Origin: Tubulanus polymorphus
Taxonomy: Eukaryota > Nemertea > Palaeonemertea > Tubulaniformes > Tubulanidae
NCBI RefSeq assembly: GCF_964204645.1
Contig: NC_134034.1
Coordinates: 2,202,072-2,266,071 of the forward strand
Direction: 5' to 3'
Length of the DNA: 64,000 nt
In this document: positions 37,385 through 50,147 of the stretch, in pieces
How the letters are laid out: each line of letters begins with the position of its first letter
Numbering within the stretch: the first letter of the stretch is position 1
Position numbers and translations under genes: made by a program
Notes under the pieces: model-generated
Seen by the model: the letters and a program-made list of their open reading frames with translations, nothing else
Databases searched by the model: none
Told to the model about the DNA's origin: nothing

Positions 37385-37713
37385 CATCTTCACTCGTCAA
37401 GGGATTCGAACCCACTAAGCTTAAGCCGTTCTCCGAACCCTTGACCTCACGATCTCAGGAATCGTTACTAGCCGACCAGAATCCGGTCGTACCAATCGCA
37501 GCGCTTGTAACAAACTACGTCACTACGTTACGTTACTGGTGGTTTTCCCGTTAAATGGACCAACCAATCAGCGAACGTTTGACCGAGTATTTCGCAAATC
37601 GATAGATGACGTCATGCGTAACAGTGCCATTAATGGAATCACGCGTCGTGAGTCCAGGGGGCTGGTGGAAGCGAGTTCGGGGAGCGATACCGGACCCCTG
37701 GCAAGCGAGGATG
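37385..37713. mobile_element. tRNA-like-ended DNA transposon, subfamily 2, copy 1
   Basis: Starts CATCTTCACTCGTCAAGGGA and ends GGCAAGCGAGGATG, flanked by CGAAATTT (37377-37384) and CGAAATCT (37714-37721), a 7-of-8 match. GGGATTCGAACCC lies near the left end. It is about 85% alike to 46169-46494 by eye. Confidence 0.8.
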
Positions 37714-39018
37714 CGAAATCTCTGTTAATCTTCGGCACTTTCCGGATTCGAAATGCAGGCCAGTCGGACGTACAGGATATATCGTCATTCAATTTAAAAC
37801 TGACTGAATCTAACAATGATAGAGAACAAGGGCGAAAAACCGATCAATGTTTGACTATTTAGATGTTTAGTTTTTGTCGATTTATTCTTTTTTTCTCATA
37901 TTGTAAGAAGAAAACTAAATCTATTGGCACCTTGAAAATAACACATCGTCGTCAACACATCGTTCTGTGCAGTGAATGATACAATATCAATAATATGTCG
38001 TTAAGGATCAATAAATTTATCTTGATATTGAATCATCGAAATTTGGAAATTGAATCGAAGAGCAACCAGTCTAGTCCCAATATTGGTGACGTAGTTCACA
38101 TGCACTCACACTGTGTCCCTTACATAACAAACAGAGTAGTTATCAATGTATATAAAAAGATGCCAATATGTCCCTAATGGTAGATTCTTAAATACCATCC
38201 TAAATACTGAAATCGGATGAATTTTTTTCTGTCGCTTGTGAAAAATATTCGCCTATACAATCAGGTAAAAGTATGGTGGCTGATTCGGTTCTCGTAAAAA
38301 AAAGAAATAATGACAAATTTTCAAGTCATCAAAACGTGGAATTGATATTGAGCAATTAATCAACCGAATTTATGAATTCAATTTTTCATGAATCGTTAAT
38401 GTACAGAATGAATTCAGATAGGAATTTACGTTTATTTCATTGTGTTACGCTGCACAGTCGGTATAAGCTTACAATTTTCCCCCACAGGAAAAGTTGTGTT
38501 GAACAACGCGCGGGCGTGAGAGGTTTGCAGAACGCACATTTGCAAAGTCCACCGCACACCACGTGGGGAAACACGTAATCAAACATGTTCGATCTCGCAA
38601 AACATGTAAAACGCACACGGAACAGCGAAACGCGCCGACACGTGTTTCTGTTTCCTGTTTCAGTGTGCGTCTTGCTTTAAATTATCAGAGCGGTTTGCAG
38701 GCGCCATCAATGCGCAGTCTTAAACCAGCCACTGATTCGACATTGTCGTATAATTCAAGAAGCCCGGCCGGCGCGGTTCACGAAGTTTAGGCTGCAAAAC
38801 TAGAAGAACGCCTGATAATAACGTATCGGATATCTGACGGGGATTATGGTTCATGCTATACAGATTTGTAATTGATTGAAATTCATTTTGAAACGAAAAA
38901 GACCTAAAACGGCGTATTATTGTATTATGAACACGTTTTATCTGTTTCATATCTCATTTCAAGAACAGGCTGCGGGATGGAGGGATGTGTTGAAACGAGG
39001 TGCCGTAATATCTATCAA

Positions 39019-39290
39019 CGATACGATTACGATTACGATTACGATTTATTTACACTCCAACCATTTCCATGGTATATGGAGGAAAACTATTACACATGTA
39101 TATACAAATATTTACAAAACAACACTAAAGTGATTAAAATTTAGAGAACGACGATTACGATTACGATTACGATTACGATTACGATTTTATTTACACTCCA
39201 ACCATTTCCATGGTATATGGAGGAAAACTATTACACGTGTATATACAAATATTTACAAAACAACACTGAAGTGATTATTAAAATTTAGAG
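39019..39290 (-). mobile_element. Two tandem LINE-like 3' ends with (TCGTAA)n tails
   Basis: Two nearly identical bodies of about 100 bp (39043-39141 and 39187-39288) are each preceded on the plus strand by an (ACGATT)n run. Read on the minus strand, each ends AGTGTAAATAAA followed by (TCGTAA)n, like a 5'-truncated non-LTR retrotransposon with a simple-repeat tail. A third copy is at 52586-52716. Confidence 0.7.
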
Positions 39291-40242
39291 AATGAAAACG
39301 TAACGAAATATATATCAACTATTTACAATACTATATATACTATTGGAGGGATCTATATACATCTAAGCCGGTCTTAATGAATTTAGCTAAGTTGACCGTT
39401 GGGTTTTTCAGAATATCAAGGGTATTAAAGGTATTCAAATTCAAAAAGTTTTTGCGTTGTTCGTTAGGTAAGGACAGTCAAACAGAAAATAAGCATCGCT
39501 GTGCAACGCCATCTACTGTCAAAATTGAACGCCATCTACTGTCAAAATTGAACGCCATCTACTGTCAAAATTGCATATATGAATGTTCTGTGCAAAAGAT
39601 TTTTTTTTGTGGAACGATGAAAATAAAATGAAATGAAATTTGGTTGATGATCTGTCTGTTTACATCGATGAACGTGATTATTGCGACGCTAGAATGGTTA
39701 AATGCACTATAGTGTCTGTTTGAATGTAAAAAACTCACATCCACATAGACCCTGCTTTACTAACGCTATTCGTTGATTTTCACATGGGTTTTAGAGTGAT
39801 ATCGGCCGCCGCCGACCGTGACGACTTTAACGCCGTAAAAATCATCACGGTATTAACGCTATTATTATACCTTCTACGGTATATGGCTCGGTAGAATTTT
39901 TAAAATGAGGTCGCGTTTGCAGGAAAAAACATTACACCGCTGATACCCGAAGGACAGCAATTTCACGTTGATCTGAATTCATGTGTCACTTTTTCATTGC
40001 ATTGTTATGATTTTCGAAAATATGTGCGTGCGTCCTATGCGTGTGCTTGTTCAAGTGTGAACGGTTGATGAAAGGTTGTGTACATGCGACAGTAAGTAGA
40101 TATAGAAAGGACCTCCCAGTTTGTAACTTCTCCCATCCATTTTAATTACATTATCTTTATGCAATTTTTCTAATGTAATTCAATCCGTAAATAAAGAATG
40201 ATCGATAAGTAATAGAAAAAAGTGAAACGAAAAGTAGAATAT

Positions 40243-40856
40243 GATCTTCCCTCGGCAGGGATTCGAACCTGATGGTATCGCTACACTCAGCCACGGAACG
40301 AACCCTTGCCACACTAGACCGGCCGGGCCACCTCCGGTTATCTGAGTTACTCGACTATAGTCGAACTAAACGAAACCGAATGTCCGTTAGTCGGAACTAT
40401 ATTCCGGAAATAGTTCGCAAAGTCGGAACTATATTCCGGAAATAGTTCGCAAATCAAGCGCGTTCGGTTATTACTTCCGACCACTAGTCGACTAGATACG
40501 AAAACCGAATTTGGCCCTGGCTAAACGTACAGAATCGGTCACTAAGATGGCGGTTCAACGAATGCAAATGTCTCAAATGTTATCAATAATTCGGGTGCGC
40601 AGGTAGATATGTAGCTTTGCCGCGCGAAAAATTGCAGCACCAATCAGATTGCTCGTTGTATAATCGCTGAGGTAAATTTCACGGAAGAACTAATAATGGG
40701 AAAACCCGGGCTGAAATAAAACGGGATATCTGATTGGCTGATAATGACATCATCTAAGCTGCGCGTGTAGCAGCGCACTCGGTCCAGTGTGGCAGGGTTT
40801 CGTACACAGTGGCGATCTCGATGCCATCAGGTTCGAATCCCTGCCGGGGGAGGATG
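40243..40856. mobile_element. tRNA-like-ended DNA transposon with internal insertion
   Basis: The ends GATCTTCCCTCGGCAGGGA and TCCCTGCCGGGGGAGGATG match the element at 57652-57987. Extra sequence of about 290 bp, including a direct repeat of AGTCGGAACTATATTCCGGA, lies inside. Flanking 8-mers TAGAATAT and TAGAAATA suggest a worn target duplication. Confidence 0.75.
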
Positions 40857-42106
40857 TAGAAATATAATATGCTATTACTTTATTTATTCTTGTAATATAC
40901 AATTGTGATTCAGAAATAAAGACGACGAAATCAAATGAAATGCGTACGATATTGTAAGGATTACTTTCGTTGGAATGATGACCGCCAATAAGATGCGCTA
41001 GAAAACAATCGCGACGTTCTAGTCGTGATATTAGATTGGAACGTGTAATGGTCGGCGAATTTCTGCCCTGATTATTGAACTCGTAGTTTTGTTAGCCCCT
41101 CCATATCGGGCCAGTTTTCCACATCGCGATGCTGTCTCGTACGAATCCATATCACGGAAAAGCCATCCTCCATTGAAGGACGTGCGTTATTGCGACCACC
41201 CTCGGGTTGGAGCATATTATACCGGCGAATCACTCCCGGCCTTATTCAGCGGCACCGTCTGGTGGGCTCGAAGAAGAATTCTCCCGCTAGGGGACCGTAA
41301 AGTGCTGCCACCAAGTTTGAACGTGACATTTACATGTTTTTTTCTTTCAATTTGTATCCATCTGTCCGTCGTAGAAGGGGAACTGATTATCCGTCTGTCC
41401 TACGATAGAACCAAATAATAACCAAAACACAATTGTTCCAAATACAATATGCTTTCAAAGCACACGCTCAATCCTCTCCAAGAGCTCCGTCTAGCGGGAC
41501 AAATTCAATTCAAATTCAGTTCAATTCAATACAGTTAATACTTCATTGCTTTCTTAAACATTACATCAGTTTTTGCACTCCTCGTGGCGGATATTTTATC
41601 CGAATATAATAAACCCGGAACAAAAACCTTTGAACCGTTTGATCTTTGTTGAGGCATTAGATTTCTTAATGCCAGTAGTCTACCTACCCACCTGCTGCCA
41701 GCGAGAGATTTTTACTACCTCAGATTCTCTGGGCGTGTTGTTAACGGGATTCATAACAGCTGACTTAAAAAGCAAAACTCATTCGTAATATACATAGCAC
41801 GATGATTAACTGATAATTTGCAGCTTGCAAGATTTTCGAAACAAAAATTATCGACGCTTGTCGTCAGACATTTATACAATTCTGCTGAGTATTTTCACGT
41901 ACTGACAACTTATGAAACGTGTTCAGGATAATATTGTTTCGTTTAGATTATTTCAATGACGGCTTGGCTTGATGAGGGAGTACGGCCAAGGGACACATGG
42001 AATTCAAAATTTTACTTTTAGTCATTTAGCTATCTATCGTCTTCGATGTACTGGTACGAACGTTTGCCAAATTCGGTGTCTAACATGATGTTCATTTATT
42101 GTTCGT

Positions 42107-42138
<32 letters not shown>

Positions 42139-42150
42139 GATCATCATCAT
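42107..42150. repeat. (ATC)n microsatellite
   Basis: About 44 bp of ATC repeats with one interruption. Confidence 0.97.
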
Positions 42151-43703
42151 TAGATTATTACGCATATAGGTCAAGCAGTATAACCACTGTCCGAGTGAAC
42201 TAGTACTTTTCGTCTAATGGTTTGCTGCCTAGTCAAAACGGATATGCTAGATAATGATCATTGAATGATGCGTTTGCGGACGACAATTTCAGGCACTAAT
42301 CTTCAGCTTCAAATTGGTACGGTTTACGTTCGTAAAAGCTGCCAGCAGTTGTTCCAAACGTGGGTATGACAAAAGTTTTATTCTCAGTTTTATCGAATCA
42401 CCTTGTCTCAGTTTGGAAATGCTGTATGCCAGACTGTAGCACTCTAAATATATGACAATAATTATAGTTGTTTCAGCGTATCCAGCCTAATTTGAATTCA
42501 TCAACATTTTTACTTTAATCCTTGCCTGTTAATTCGATGCTTACACTAACTAGGGATGGGCTATACAGTATATTCAATTTCAGTGGCATTTCGGTTTACG
42601 GGTTACGTGCTAATATTTTATTTTTATTTCGGCACTTGGTCGTTGGAGCTCTTCCAGATAACAGTCCTTGGTCATGTTCGATTATTGATATACGGCGAGC
42701 GATTTTCGATTAATCCCTCGATCATCGCGTCACGTAAGTTTTAAGAGCAAATTCACGCAAACTCATCGATGTCTTCGTAGAATATGTTGCACGTTTGGAA
42801 TATTTGTGTTTGCAGAAACACGTTTATATTCCTCCTCTATTTGACGTATGTTAATATTGAGTTTTTAATTGAAAATAAACGGTTCGAATTATGTACATAA
42901 TTACCTCGAAATGCATAAAATATCTCAAATTTCAATATAGAAGTAATTTCGACATCAAATTCCCACCTAGAACTACCTCGAATTTGACATAAAAATAACT
43001 CGAATATTTATGATTCAAATCTGCTGTCATAATTATCCTGCATATCACCAACAGGCTTTGTCACTAACCTAAAGCATAATGGTAAGCTTGTTCATTCGTC
43101 TACCGACATGTTCATATGTCAGATGATTTCATCCAGCAGGTGAACAAAAAATCAAAACCTTTCAATATAAGTGTAACAAACCTTTGTCATTCAGAGTTCC
43201 CTGATAACCATTATATATGCGGAGTGTACCAAGGGTGCACGGGTACACTCCGCTTTTTCGAGAAGAGTTTCTAAAACCCCGGTTTTGCGGAAAAATCTGC
43301 ATTGAACCCGTGTTTCGAGCGTAGTGGAGACGCATAACCACCCGAGTACAAAATGCTTTTATAGTTACGTAGCAAATTTGCCAGCTTCGATATTTATATC
43401 GATACTACATTTGTTATGCTCGGAAAAATTGTATATCAATTTTGGATAATTTGACTGTCAGCAGTTTGACGCAGCAGTAGTGTGACAGGCGTCACTTCGG
43501 TAAGATTCTCCCACGTGCTAGCCTTGGGGATCAAAATGTCATGCCACATACAAATGAACGTGGGCTTAAATGAGCTATTGAAATTCAATGCTAATCCGGG
43601 ATTTTACCATTAACGCCGGTTTAACATATATCTTTTAAATCGTATATGTTTTAAACACCACATCACTTTTGATAGGTTGCCCGTGAGGCAGATCTGTTCG
43701 AGC

Positions 43704-46700
43704 ATGGACGACGATGTTGAGATTACTTTCTGCCAGTTGTGGAGGGGCAGCAAAAAATGGCATATTCTTACTTACCTTTGTTGGGTAATTCCAGCTAACG
43801 TCGTGTTCGCTCTTATTTCGTTGTCAGTAGTTTTCACAGGTATGTTCAGGCGATGATCAAACGATTTGATAGTAACGCAATTTCTGAACGATTAGTGCTT
43901 TCGATTAACTATTTTTCTCATAATTTATCACGCTATGTATAAATGTTTGCAGGAGGCGTGCCGGAACACCACTGCACCGTCACAGACAATTCGTCGCTAC
44001 CGAGAAATAAAAACGGGCGGCCAGAATCGTGTCTCATCTACAGTAATCTAACCTCCGGTGATAAGACGGAGAAATGCTCAAATTGGACCTATCCTGATAA
44101 TGATTATGGAATAACAATCGTATCCGAGGTAATAAGTTTTCTATTTTTTTATCGCCCTCATCCGTAGTCAGATCGATGATATCGATCCAAATGTCTTCTA
44201 AATATTCTTGCTATTACCAGTGGGATTTAGTTTGCGACCACGACTACCTCAGTGAACTGTCACAGTCATTCTTCATAATGGGCGGAATAGCTTCTATGTT
44301 ATTCGTATCGCCGCTTGCTGATATCTACGGAAGGAAACGTTTATTTCTAATCATCAACGCGTCACTGGTTCTTTCTGGCATCGGGGTCGCCTATGCCGTG
44401 AACTACGTCATGTTTGCGGTGTTCCGAGTTCTAACTGGCATGGCCGGCGAGGTACGTAGGCTATGTACCGCCTTGTTTCTAGATAGCGACCATGGCCCAG
44501 TTTCACAAACAGGTTTAACTCATAAAATCGGTTCAATTTCTTTGTCTTATTCAGTTTATCGTAAATCGATTTAGGCCTTAATCATTTTTGTGAAACTGGG
44601 CTCATGACGCTTAAAATGTCATCATTCATCGTTGACCATTACCTCTTTATCGAATTTTAATGATTGAATAGTTATGAATGAATAATCATAGTACCGGATT
44701 CACTGAACCTGGATAATACATTGACACGTCCATATTATCCACCTTCATACTTGGCGGTTAATTATCGAAAAGGCATATTTCAGGGATCCGATAAGTAACT
44801 AACTTATGTTCTTGAAATGAAATTAAAATGTATAGTGGTTACAGGCCTGTTTGAGGATTTCTGTCGTCGCTGTTGTTGAACTGTTTCCAAAAAATCTACG
44901 AACGTTTGCTGGTCAGATAATGTTTGTATGGTGGAGTATTGGAATGATGATTCTCGATTTGATGGCCTATTTTATCAGGAATTGGCGGCACTTGCAGCTC
45001 GCAGTGGCTCTTATGCCAGTCATAACAATTGTTGATATTTGGTTAGTTTTATTGTACATCCGACGTGTTTTATGTCATCTACACTTTTGGTCAGTGTTTG
45101 TCCCTGTCGTTGAAGGTTGATACCCGAATCCGTGCCGTGGCTTTTGTCAAAAGGAAAGGTAGAACAAGCCGAAGAAATCGTCAAAAAAGCGGCCGCTTTT
45201 AATCGAACGAAACTCGCGGAACATCCGTTTAAAGCTGAAGTTAAAGAAGAGAAGGAACTCGGTCGAATGACTTTATTCCGTGAACCGATTCTTAGACGAA
45301 TTACGTTCGTTCTGTTTGCTTTATGGTAGGTTTGATCGACAACGCCACGCGCTGGATTGTACCCGTAGTTTGAAAGTGTTTCCCTCGCATCTCGGTATTT
45401 CAATTCTAGATTCACATTTTCATCGAAATCATCCTTTTTTTTCTATTGGCCAGGTTTATCAACAATCTAGTTTACTATGGCTTATCACTATCCGCTGCTG
45501 TACTAGCCGGTGACCGATTTTTGAACTTTTTCCTGATGGCTTTAGTAGAAATACCTTCTACCGTTTTCTGTCCGTTCATTTTAGAAAGGTAAAGTAATAA
45601 ATAAATTTCAACAATTTTTATTTCTAAATTAAGGTCTATCAATATTAATCGTGCACGGTCCCATAATATGCCATCAGAGTAACACATGGTACCACAAGCG
45701 CAGGTTAGATTTTTCAGTTATTTCCATCTAAATGCATGTTTTTTTCTACATATATGTTGCATATATTTCAGTCGAGCTGGGCGACGTATATCTCTAACTA
45801 GTTTTCATGTGATAGCCGGTATTTCACTTATTCTACTCGTATTCGTACCGCCTGTTACGGGTAAGAAAAATATATACATGTACATAACGAATATGCCGTA
45901 TATCGAATGTAATGAATTATTCAGTATTATCAAAATGCTTAAAAAATATGCAAAATGAGCAGCTTTATTTTGACAATCCCGTGTTAATCTCTCGTTTCAG
46001 AAGATGGAACAAACCTGGTACCTTTATCTATATTTTTGACTTTAGTTGGTAAATCCAGTATTATGGCCTCATACAACGCCGTAACCCAATACAGTTTGGA
46101 GTTGTACCCGACGTTGGTTAGGTAATATTTGAAACTATCGCAAAGTGTTGCTATTATATCTAATCAATCATCTTCGCCTGTCAAGGGATTCGAACCCACT
46201 ACGCTAAAGCTGTTCGCCGAACCCCTTGACCTCACGAGTCGTTGGAGTCGTTACTAGCCGACCAGTATCCGGTCGTACCAATCACAGCGCTTGTAACAAA
46301 CGACTTAAGGCTTCTATTGGTTTTCTTGTCAAATGGACCAATCAGCGAACGTTTAACTGAACAAGGAAGTATCTCGCAAATCGATGTATGACGTCATGCG
46401 CAACAGCACCAGTAATGAAATCACGCTTCGTGGGGCCAGGGGGCTGGTGGAAGCGAGTTCGGGAGTGATACTGGACCCCTGGCAAGCGAGGGTGCTAATC
46501 AATGGGATACCCGCGGTACTACTGTGGCGATCGAGGATTCCACGTATGGCAGGCGAGGACCGCCAGGTTCGCTAGTAGATAGTTGGTCGTCCGCGTTCGA
46601 TTTCCTAATCAGAATCAACTTTTCTCTTAGACGAATCAATTATTCATATACCTATACCGATATCCGATTAGAAAAAGGAAAGTATTGTATATTTTGTGGG

Positions 46701-47790
46701 TGCTGCGATAATATATGGATTCGGGAGTCTAAAAATCCATGGAAAATCAACTAATTTTGGCAGCGGACGACCTACTGCTCGTCACGCCATCTGGCGGGAT
46801 AGCTGGTTTGCGGGTACCCCACTCGTATGATCATAATTCGTCCAAATTCGAACGATCTTGCTTGGCCAAGCTGATCTATCGAGTTTACGCGCGCGCCGCA
46901 ATATTGGGTATGATAGATACCCAAGGGCTGTTGTTGTGGAGTTGCCTTCGGTTCTCCAACAATGTTGTGGGGTTGAGTTTCTCAACCAATTGTTGTGGGG
47001 GCCACGTTGCGTTCTCCCCTCGTGTTGTCGTTGTTGGTTCCGATTAATCCGATAAGTGATATCCCTCTGACTCCGGAATAATAACAACTCTTCTCGTGGG
47101 TCTACGTTCTTTCTTTATTTTCCCGCACAATTCTTATTCCTTCCTACAGCTCGTATTTTTAGGCGTCTCCGCCACTCTAGCATCTCTCTCCCCCTAACTG
47201 TGCTGACCCTCCCTTTTTATCTTATTTCATGTTACTCGTGACGTATACTTCTACATATGTTATACGTCACGAGTTTATTACTTGTTTACTTCCTAGCCAT
47301 ACCAGAGCTCAAGGCTGCCGCTATAACCAGCAACCTTACGCAGATACTCACGTCACTTTCACCTATCTTCTATTCAGTGTCTTGTGTGCGACGTAAGCAT
47401 CTACGTAGGTTGTTTACTAACTTTAGCCACTGCCCTGAACTCTGGCTTCCCTCCCTCTATGCAAACTACTAATCTATCACCCCAATACTGTATCCTCATC
47501 ATGCCGGATTGACATTCTATGTATTGTTTTTCGATTCATTTCAAGGAATACTGGATCTGGAACGTCATCGTTTACTGCTCAGGTCGCTGGTACTTTAGCG
47601 CCATTCACTGTTTATTTGGTAGGTACATCATTATAGGAAATGCATCATTTGTTCCTAATACAAAATGACTCTACCGCCTCAATTTATCATATAAACCTTA
47701 GCAGGTTTCTTCATGTTTCCCTCCATCTTGAATTTTTGTATTTGTATTACTTCGTACGATTATTATAATTCAAAATGGAAAAATAAAATT

Positions 47791-47824
<34 letters not shown>

Positions 47825-48148
47825 CATTATAGGAAATGCATCATTTGTTCCTAAAACAAAATGACTCTACCACATCAATTTACTAATCAAAATCAATACA
47901 TGATATTTCAGGCGCGTTCGGTACCGTGGGCTCCCGGAGTTATTTTCGGTATTTTGTCCCTGTGCGCGGCGGCACTGGTGTTGCTGTTACCGGAAACTAG
48001 AGGACGGCCATTACCGCAGACTATTGAGGACATGGAACAATGGCATTTACCGAGTTTATCGTGTGGTTCATTGAACAGAAGCAAAAAGAACGAATCCGCG
48101 AATATCAAGAGCGACGAAGAAAAGGAACAAGTGAATACTTTACTTTGA
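43704..48148 (+). CDS. SLC22-family organic ion transporter, 10 exons
   Basis: Exons: 43704-43839, 43953-44128, 44221-44451, 44845-45041, 45116-45325, 45454-45588, 45772-45860, 46001-46121, 47546-47618, 47912-48148; 534 residues, normal for SLC22. These major-facilitator carriers move organic cations or anions across the plasma membrane. Family marks: a large extracellular loop after TM1 with several cysteines and NxS/T sites; WDLVCDH just before TM2; ADIYGRKRLF in loop 2-3; VFRVLTG in TM4; WLIPESVPWLLSKGK starting the central cytoplasmic loop; AGRRISL in loop 8-9; and LLPETRGRPLPQTIEDME after TM12. The substrate (cation, anion or zwitterion) cannot be told from sequence. AATAAA is at 48215-48220. 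The long intron 46122-47545 hosts a transposon at 46169-46494. Confidence 0.93.
44494..44602. mobile_element. Palindromic MITE with GGCCCAGTTTCACAAA ends
   Basis: Inverted ends GGCCCAGTTTCACAAA and TTTGTGAAACTGGGCT enclose about 109 bp in SLC22 intron 3. This is a different family from the GGTCCAGTTCC element. Confidence 0.8.
46169..46494. mobile_element. tRNA-like-ended DNA transposon, subfamily 2, copy 2
   Basis: Starts CATCTTCGCCTGTCAAGGGA and ends GGCAAGCGAGGGTG. CTAATCAAT flanks it on both sides (46160-46168 and 46495-46503), an 8-9 bp target duplication. A dispersed-repeat copy follows at about 46505-46585. Confidence 0.85.
47628..47882 (+). mobile_element. Retroposon-like insert flanked by a 58-bp duplication
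   Basis: A segment starting TCATTATAGGAAATGCATC occurs at 47628-47686 and again at 47824-47882 with about four mismatches. Between the copies lies about 140 bp ending in AATAAAATTTTATT and an (ATCATT)n tail, as in a short LINE or SINE 3' end. It sits in the last SLC22 intron. Confidence 0.6.
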
Positions 48149-50147
48149 ACTGTTGGGTCTAGGATCGTTTCTGCTTCGATATATGCTGTCGATCAACACT
48201 TTCTGATGACTATCAATAAAATTTTATCCGACTATCGCGCAGTTTTGGGTTTTGGATTTCATACCCTCTGGACCCGAGAAACAAATGCTAGAGATTTTCT
48301 CAGCCCCTCTTCTACCCGTTCCAGGTCGAGAGATCGACAAGTCAATTCAAAAATGGAAAGGAGATAATCCGATCGTATTACATTTATTGACCCGCGAAAA
48401 CAAATATCATTCTCTCCTACCCCGTTCAAGATGCGGTTTGAGTTACGCTAAACCGTCTTTCAGGTGCTTCTTACGGTTTTCGTTTTGTCATAAATGGGCT
48501 CGAAGATCTTGCGACGACGCAAATCTGGTGTCTAATTGGATGGGTAAGTCTATTTAAAAAAATGCTCATTGCCCAAACACATAGGCCCTATTTAATATTA
48601 AATCTCCGAGACAGGTTGGAGTGTCAAATAAAACTATATCAAAAGCAGATAATAAATGCTTATAAATATTAGCACAAATAAAAATACAAAATGCGAGAAG
48701 TGGTTGTTGAAACCTCGGCGTTGTTATTGATGAAAACCTTGCTTCCACGAGTCATTTTTTGTGGAAGTGCTTATTACCACCTATACTGCATAGGCAACAT
48801 TCGACATCTCACGGTTTATATCATCATTTGAGGCTTTCGAATCATCGGTCAAAAGATTTCAATTTCGAGAACATTATCTCGAATATCTACTGCTTGTTGT
48901 ATGAATTTATCTAGTTGTAAAAAGCTATGGAATAGATCGTTAACCGCTTTTCAATGCAAATTAGATATAACCCGTTACGAATCAAGCATAATTATCCGCA
49001 TTTATGGCAAGAATTGTTTCCCCGATATTTTCACAATAGCGATATCATCACCGCTTCGTAATTTTCACGCGGAGTATGGTAACAGGTAGACATCCGCAAG
49101 AAGCGGGCACGTGATTCAAGTATATAGAATAAAATCACCATCGCTTGCCAGGGATCGATTAGTAACCTACCAACGAGTTTGTTCCCAAGTCAGAAATGTA
49201 TCGGCGCCTTGAGTCAACATGTTGCGAATGAGAATCCACCAGGTGTCACTGCTGCGCGGTAGGACATCGGCAATCGGGTGGCAAGTGAGGATCAACCAAG
49301 TGGACATCAACTATCTATCGAGAAAATCCCATTAAGGCAGGTGGCTCCACCTGGTGCAGTGATTTACTGTTGAATATCAACTGCTGTTCATTCACTAGTA
49401 GTAAACATGAGTCGCAACCAGCATTCAATGTCCGACTGCACACTAGCGACACCTAATGGATGCTCATCTCTATTCCCATAGTAGTTGATGTCCTAATGTT
49501 CACGAGCGACACCTGGTGGACCTTCACACACCCGATTAGAATAGTGCGCAAATCCTCACTTGCCACATGGTGTGTGAATGTGTGAAATCCTCGATTCCCG
49601 CAGTAACCTTGTAAGACAACCAGAATAGAACGACTAACTACTGGCGACACCTGGTGGATCCCTACTTGCCGCAAATGGAATCCTCGACTTGCGCACTTAA
49701 TTGCGGATACGCGCATCAAAATAGAGAAAGACTTGAATTAATTGCAGATTTATCACAGATACACCCGTCAAAAAACATAGATTTGAGTCAAAAGCAGATT
49801 TCGAATTTGAATTGTTTTACCATTAAAAACGAAGTCGTTTAATTCACCGGCGACGAGTGGTTTGACCTAAAACTAGTTTTTGCGGCAGCGTGAATAATAT
49901 GGGTAGTTTTATTCTCGCCGGGATGTCGTGGTTTCTATCGCGATGGAGTAAAATTGATTCGGTGCTTGAGAACCTGAGGCTCGCTGTTATTCGTCCGCAC
50001 ACAAACCAAATTTACTGACATGTGATACTATTGCAAAATTCAATATTTGAATAATGAGTTATTGAAAACGCTCGGTGACGGATGCATCGGTCTTTGGCGC
50101 AGTGTATGAAAAAGTTCACAAGTTTGGATTTCAGCTACACTCGCAGA
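48149..50147. other. SLC22 3' UTR and repeat-bearing intergenic DNA
   Basis: The SLC22 polyadenylation signal is at 48215-48220. Several GACACCTGGTGG dispersed-repeat copies lie between 49240 and 49690 in both orientations. An open frame at 48252-48557 has no recognisable domain. No other gene is seen. Confidence 0.5.

Larger units (their letters stand above)
37357..43703. other. 6.3 kb without a convincing gene
   Basis: Contents: a transposon copy (37385-37713), a LINE-tail pair (39019-39290), a large palindromic transposon with extra sequence (40243-40856), an ATC microsatellite (42107-42150), and a weak hydrophobic candidate exon (42584-42733). The open frame at about 41089-41418 has no recognisable domain. 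The remainder is AT-rich. Confidence 0.5.

Noticed and set aside
41089-41418. 109-residue frame in the gene-poor stretch
   Set aside because: Part is moderately GC-rich, but no family, start context or partner exon was seen.
44452-44844. Missing exon in the SLC22 gene
   Set aside because: Joining 44451 to 44845 keeps phase and gives the usual family length across TM4-TM5, so no exon needs to be added.
46739-47047. 102-residue frame and GTTGTTG-rich stretch in the SLC22 intron; possible solo LTR
   Set aside because: No clear TG...CA ends, primer-binding site or duplicate copy in the window, so an LTR call is not supported.
48252-48557. 101-residue frame after SLC22
   Set aside because: No domain, no signal peptide, no splice logic; it lies beyond the SLC22 polyadenylation signal.
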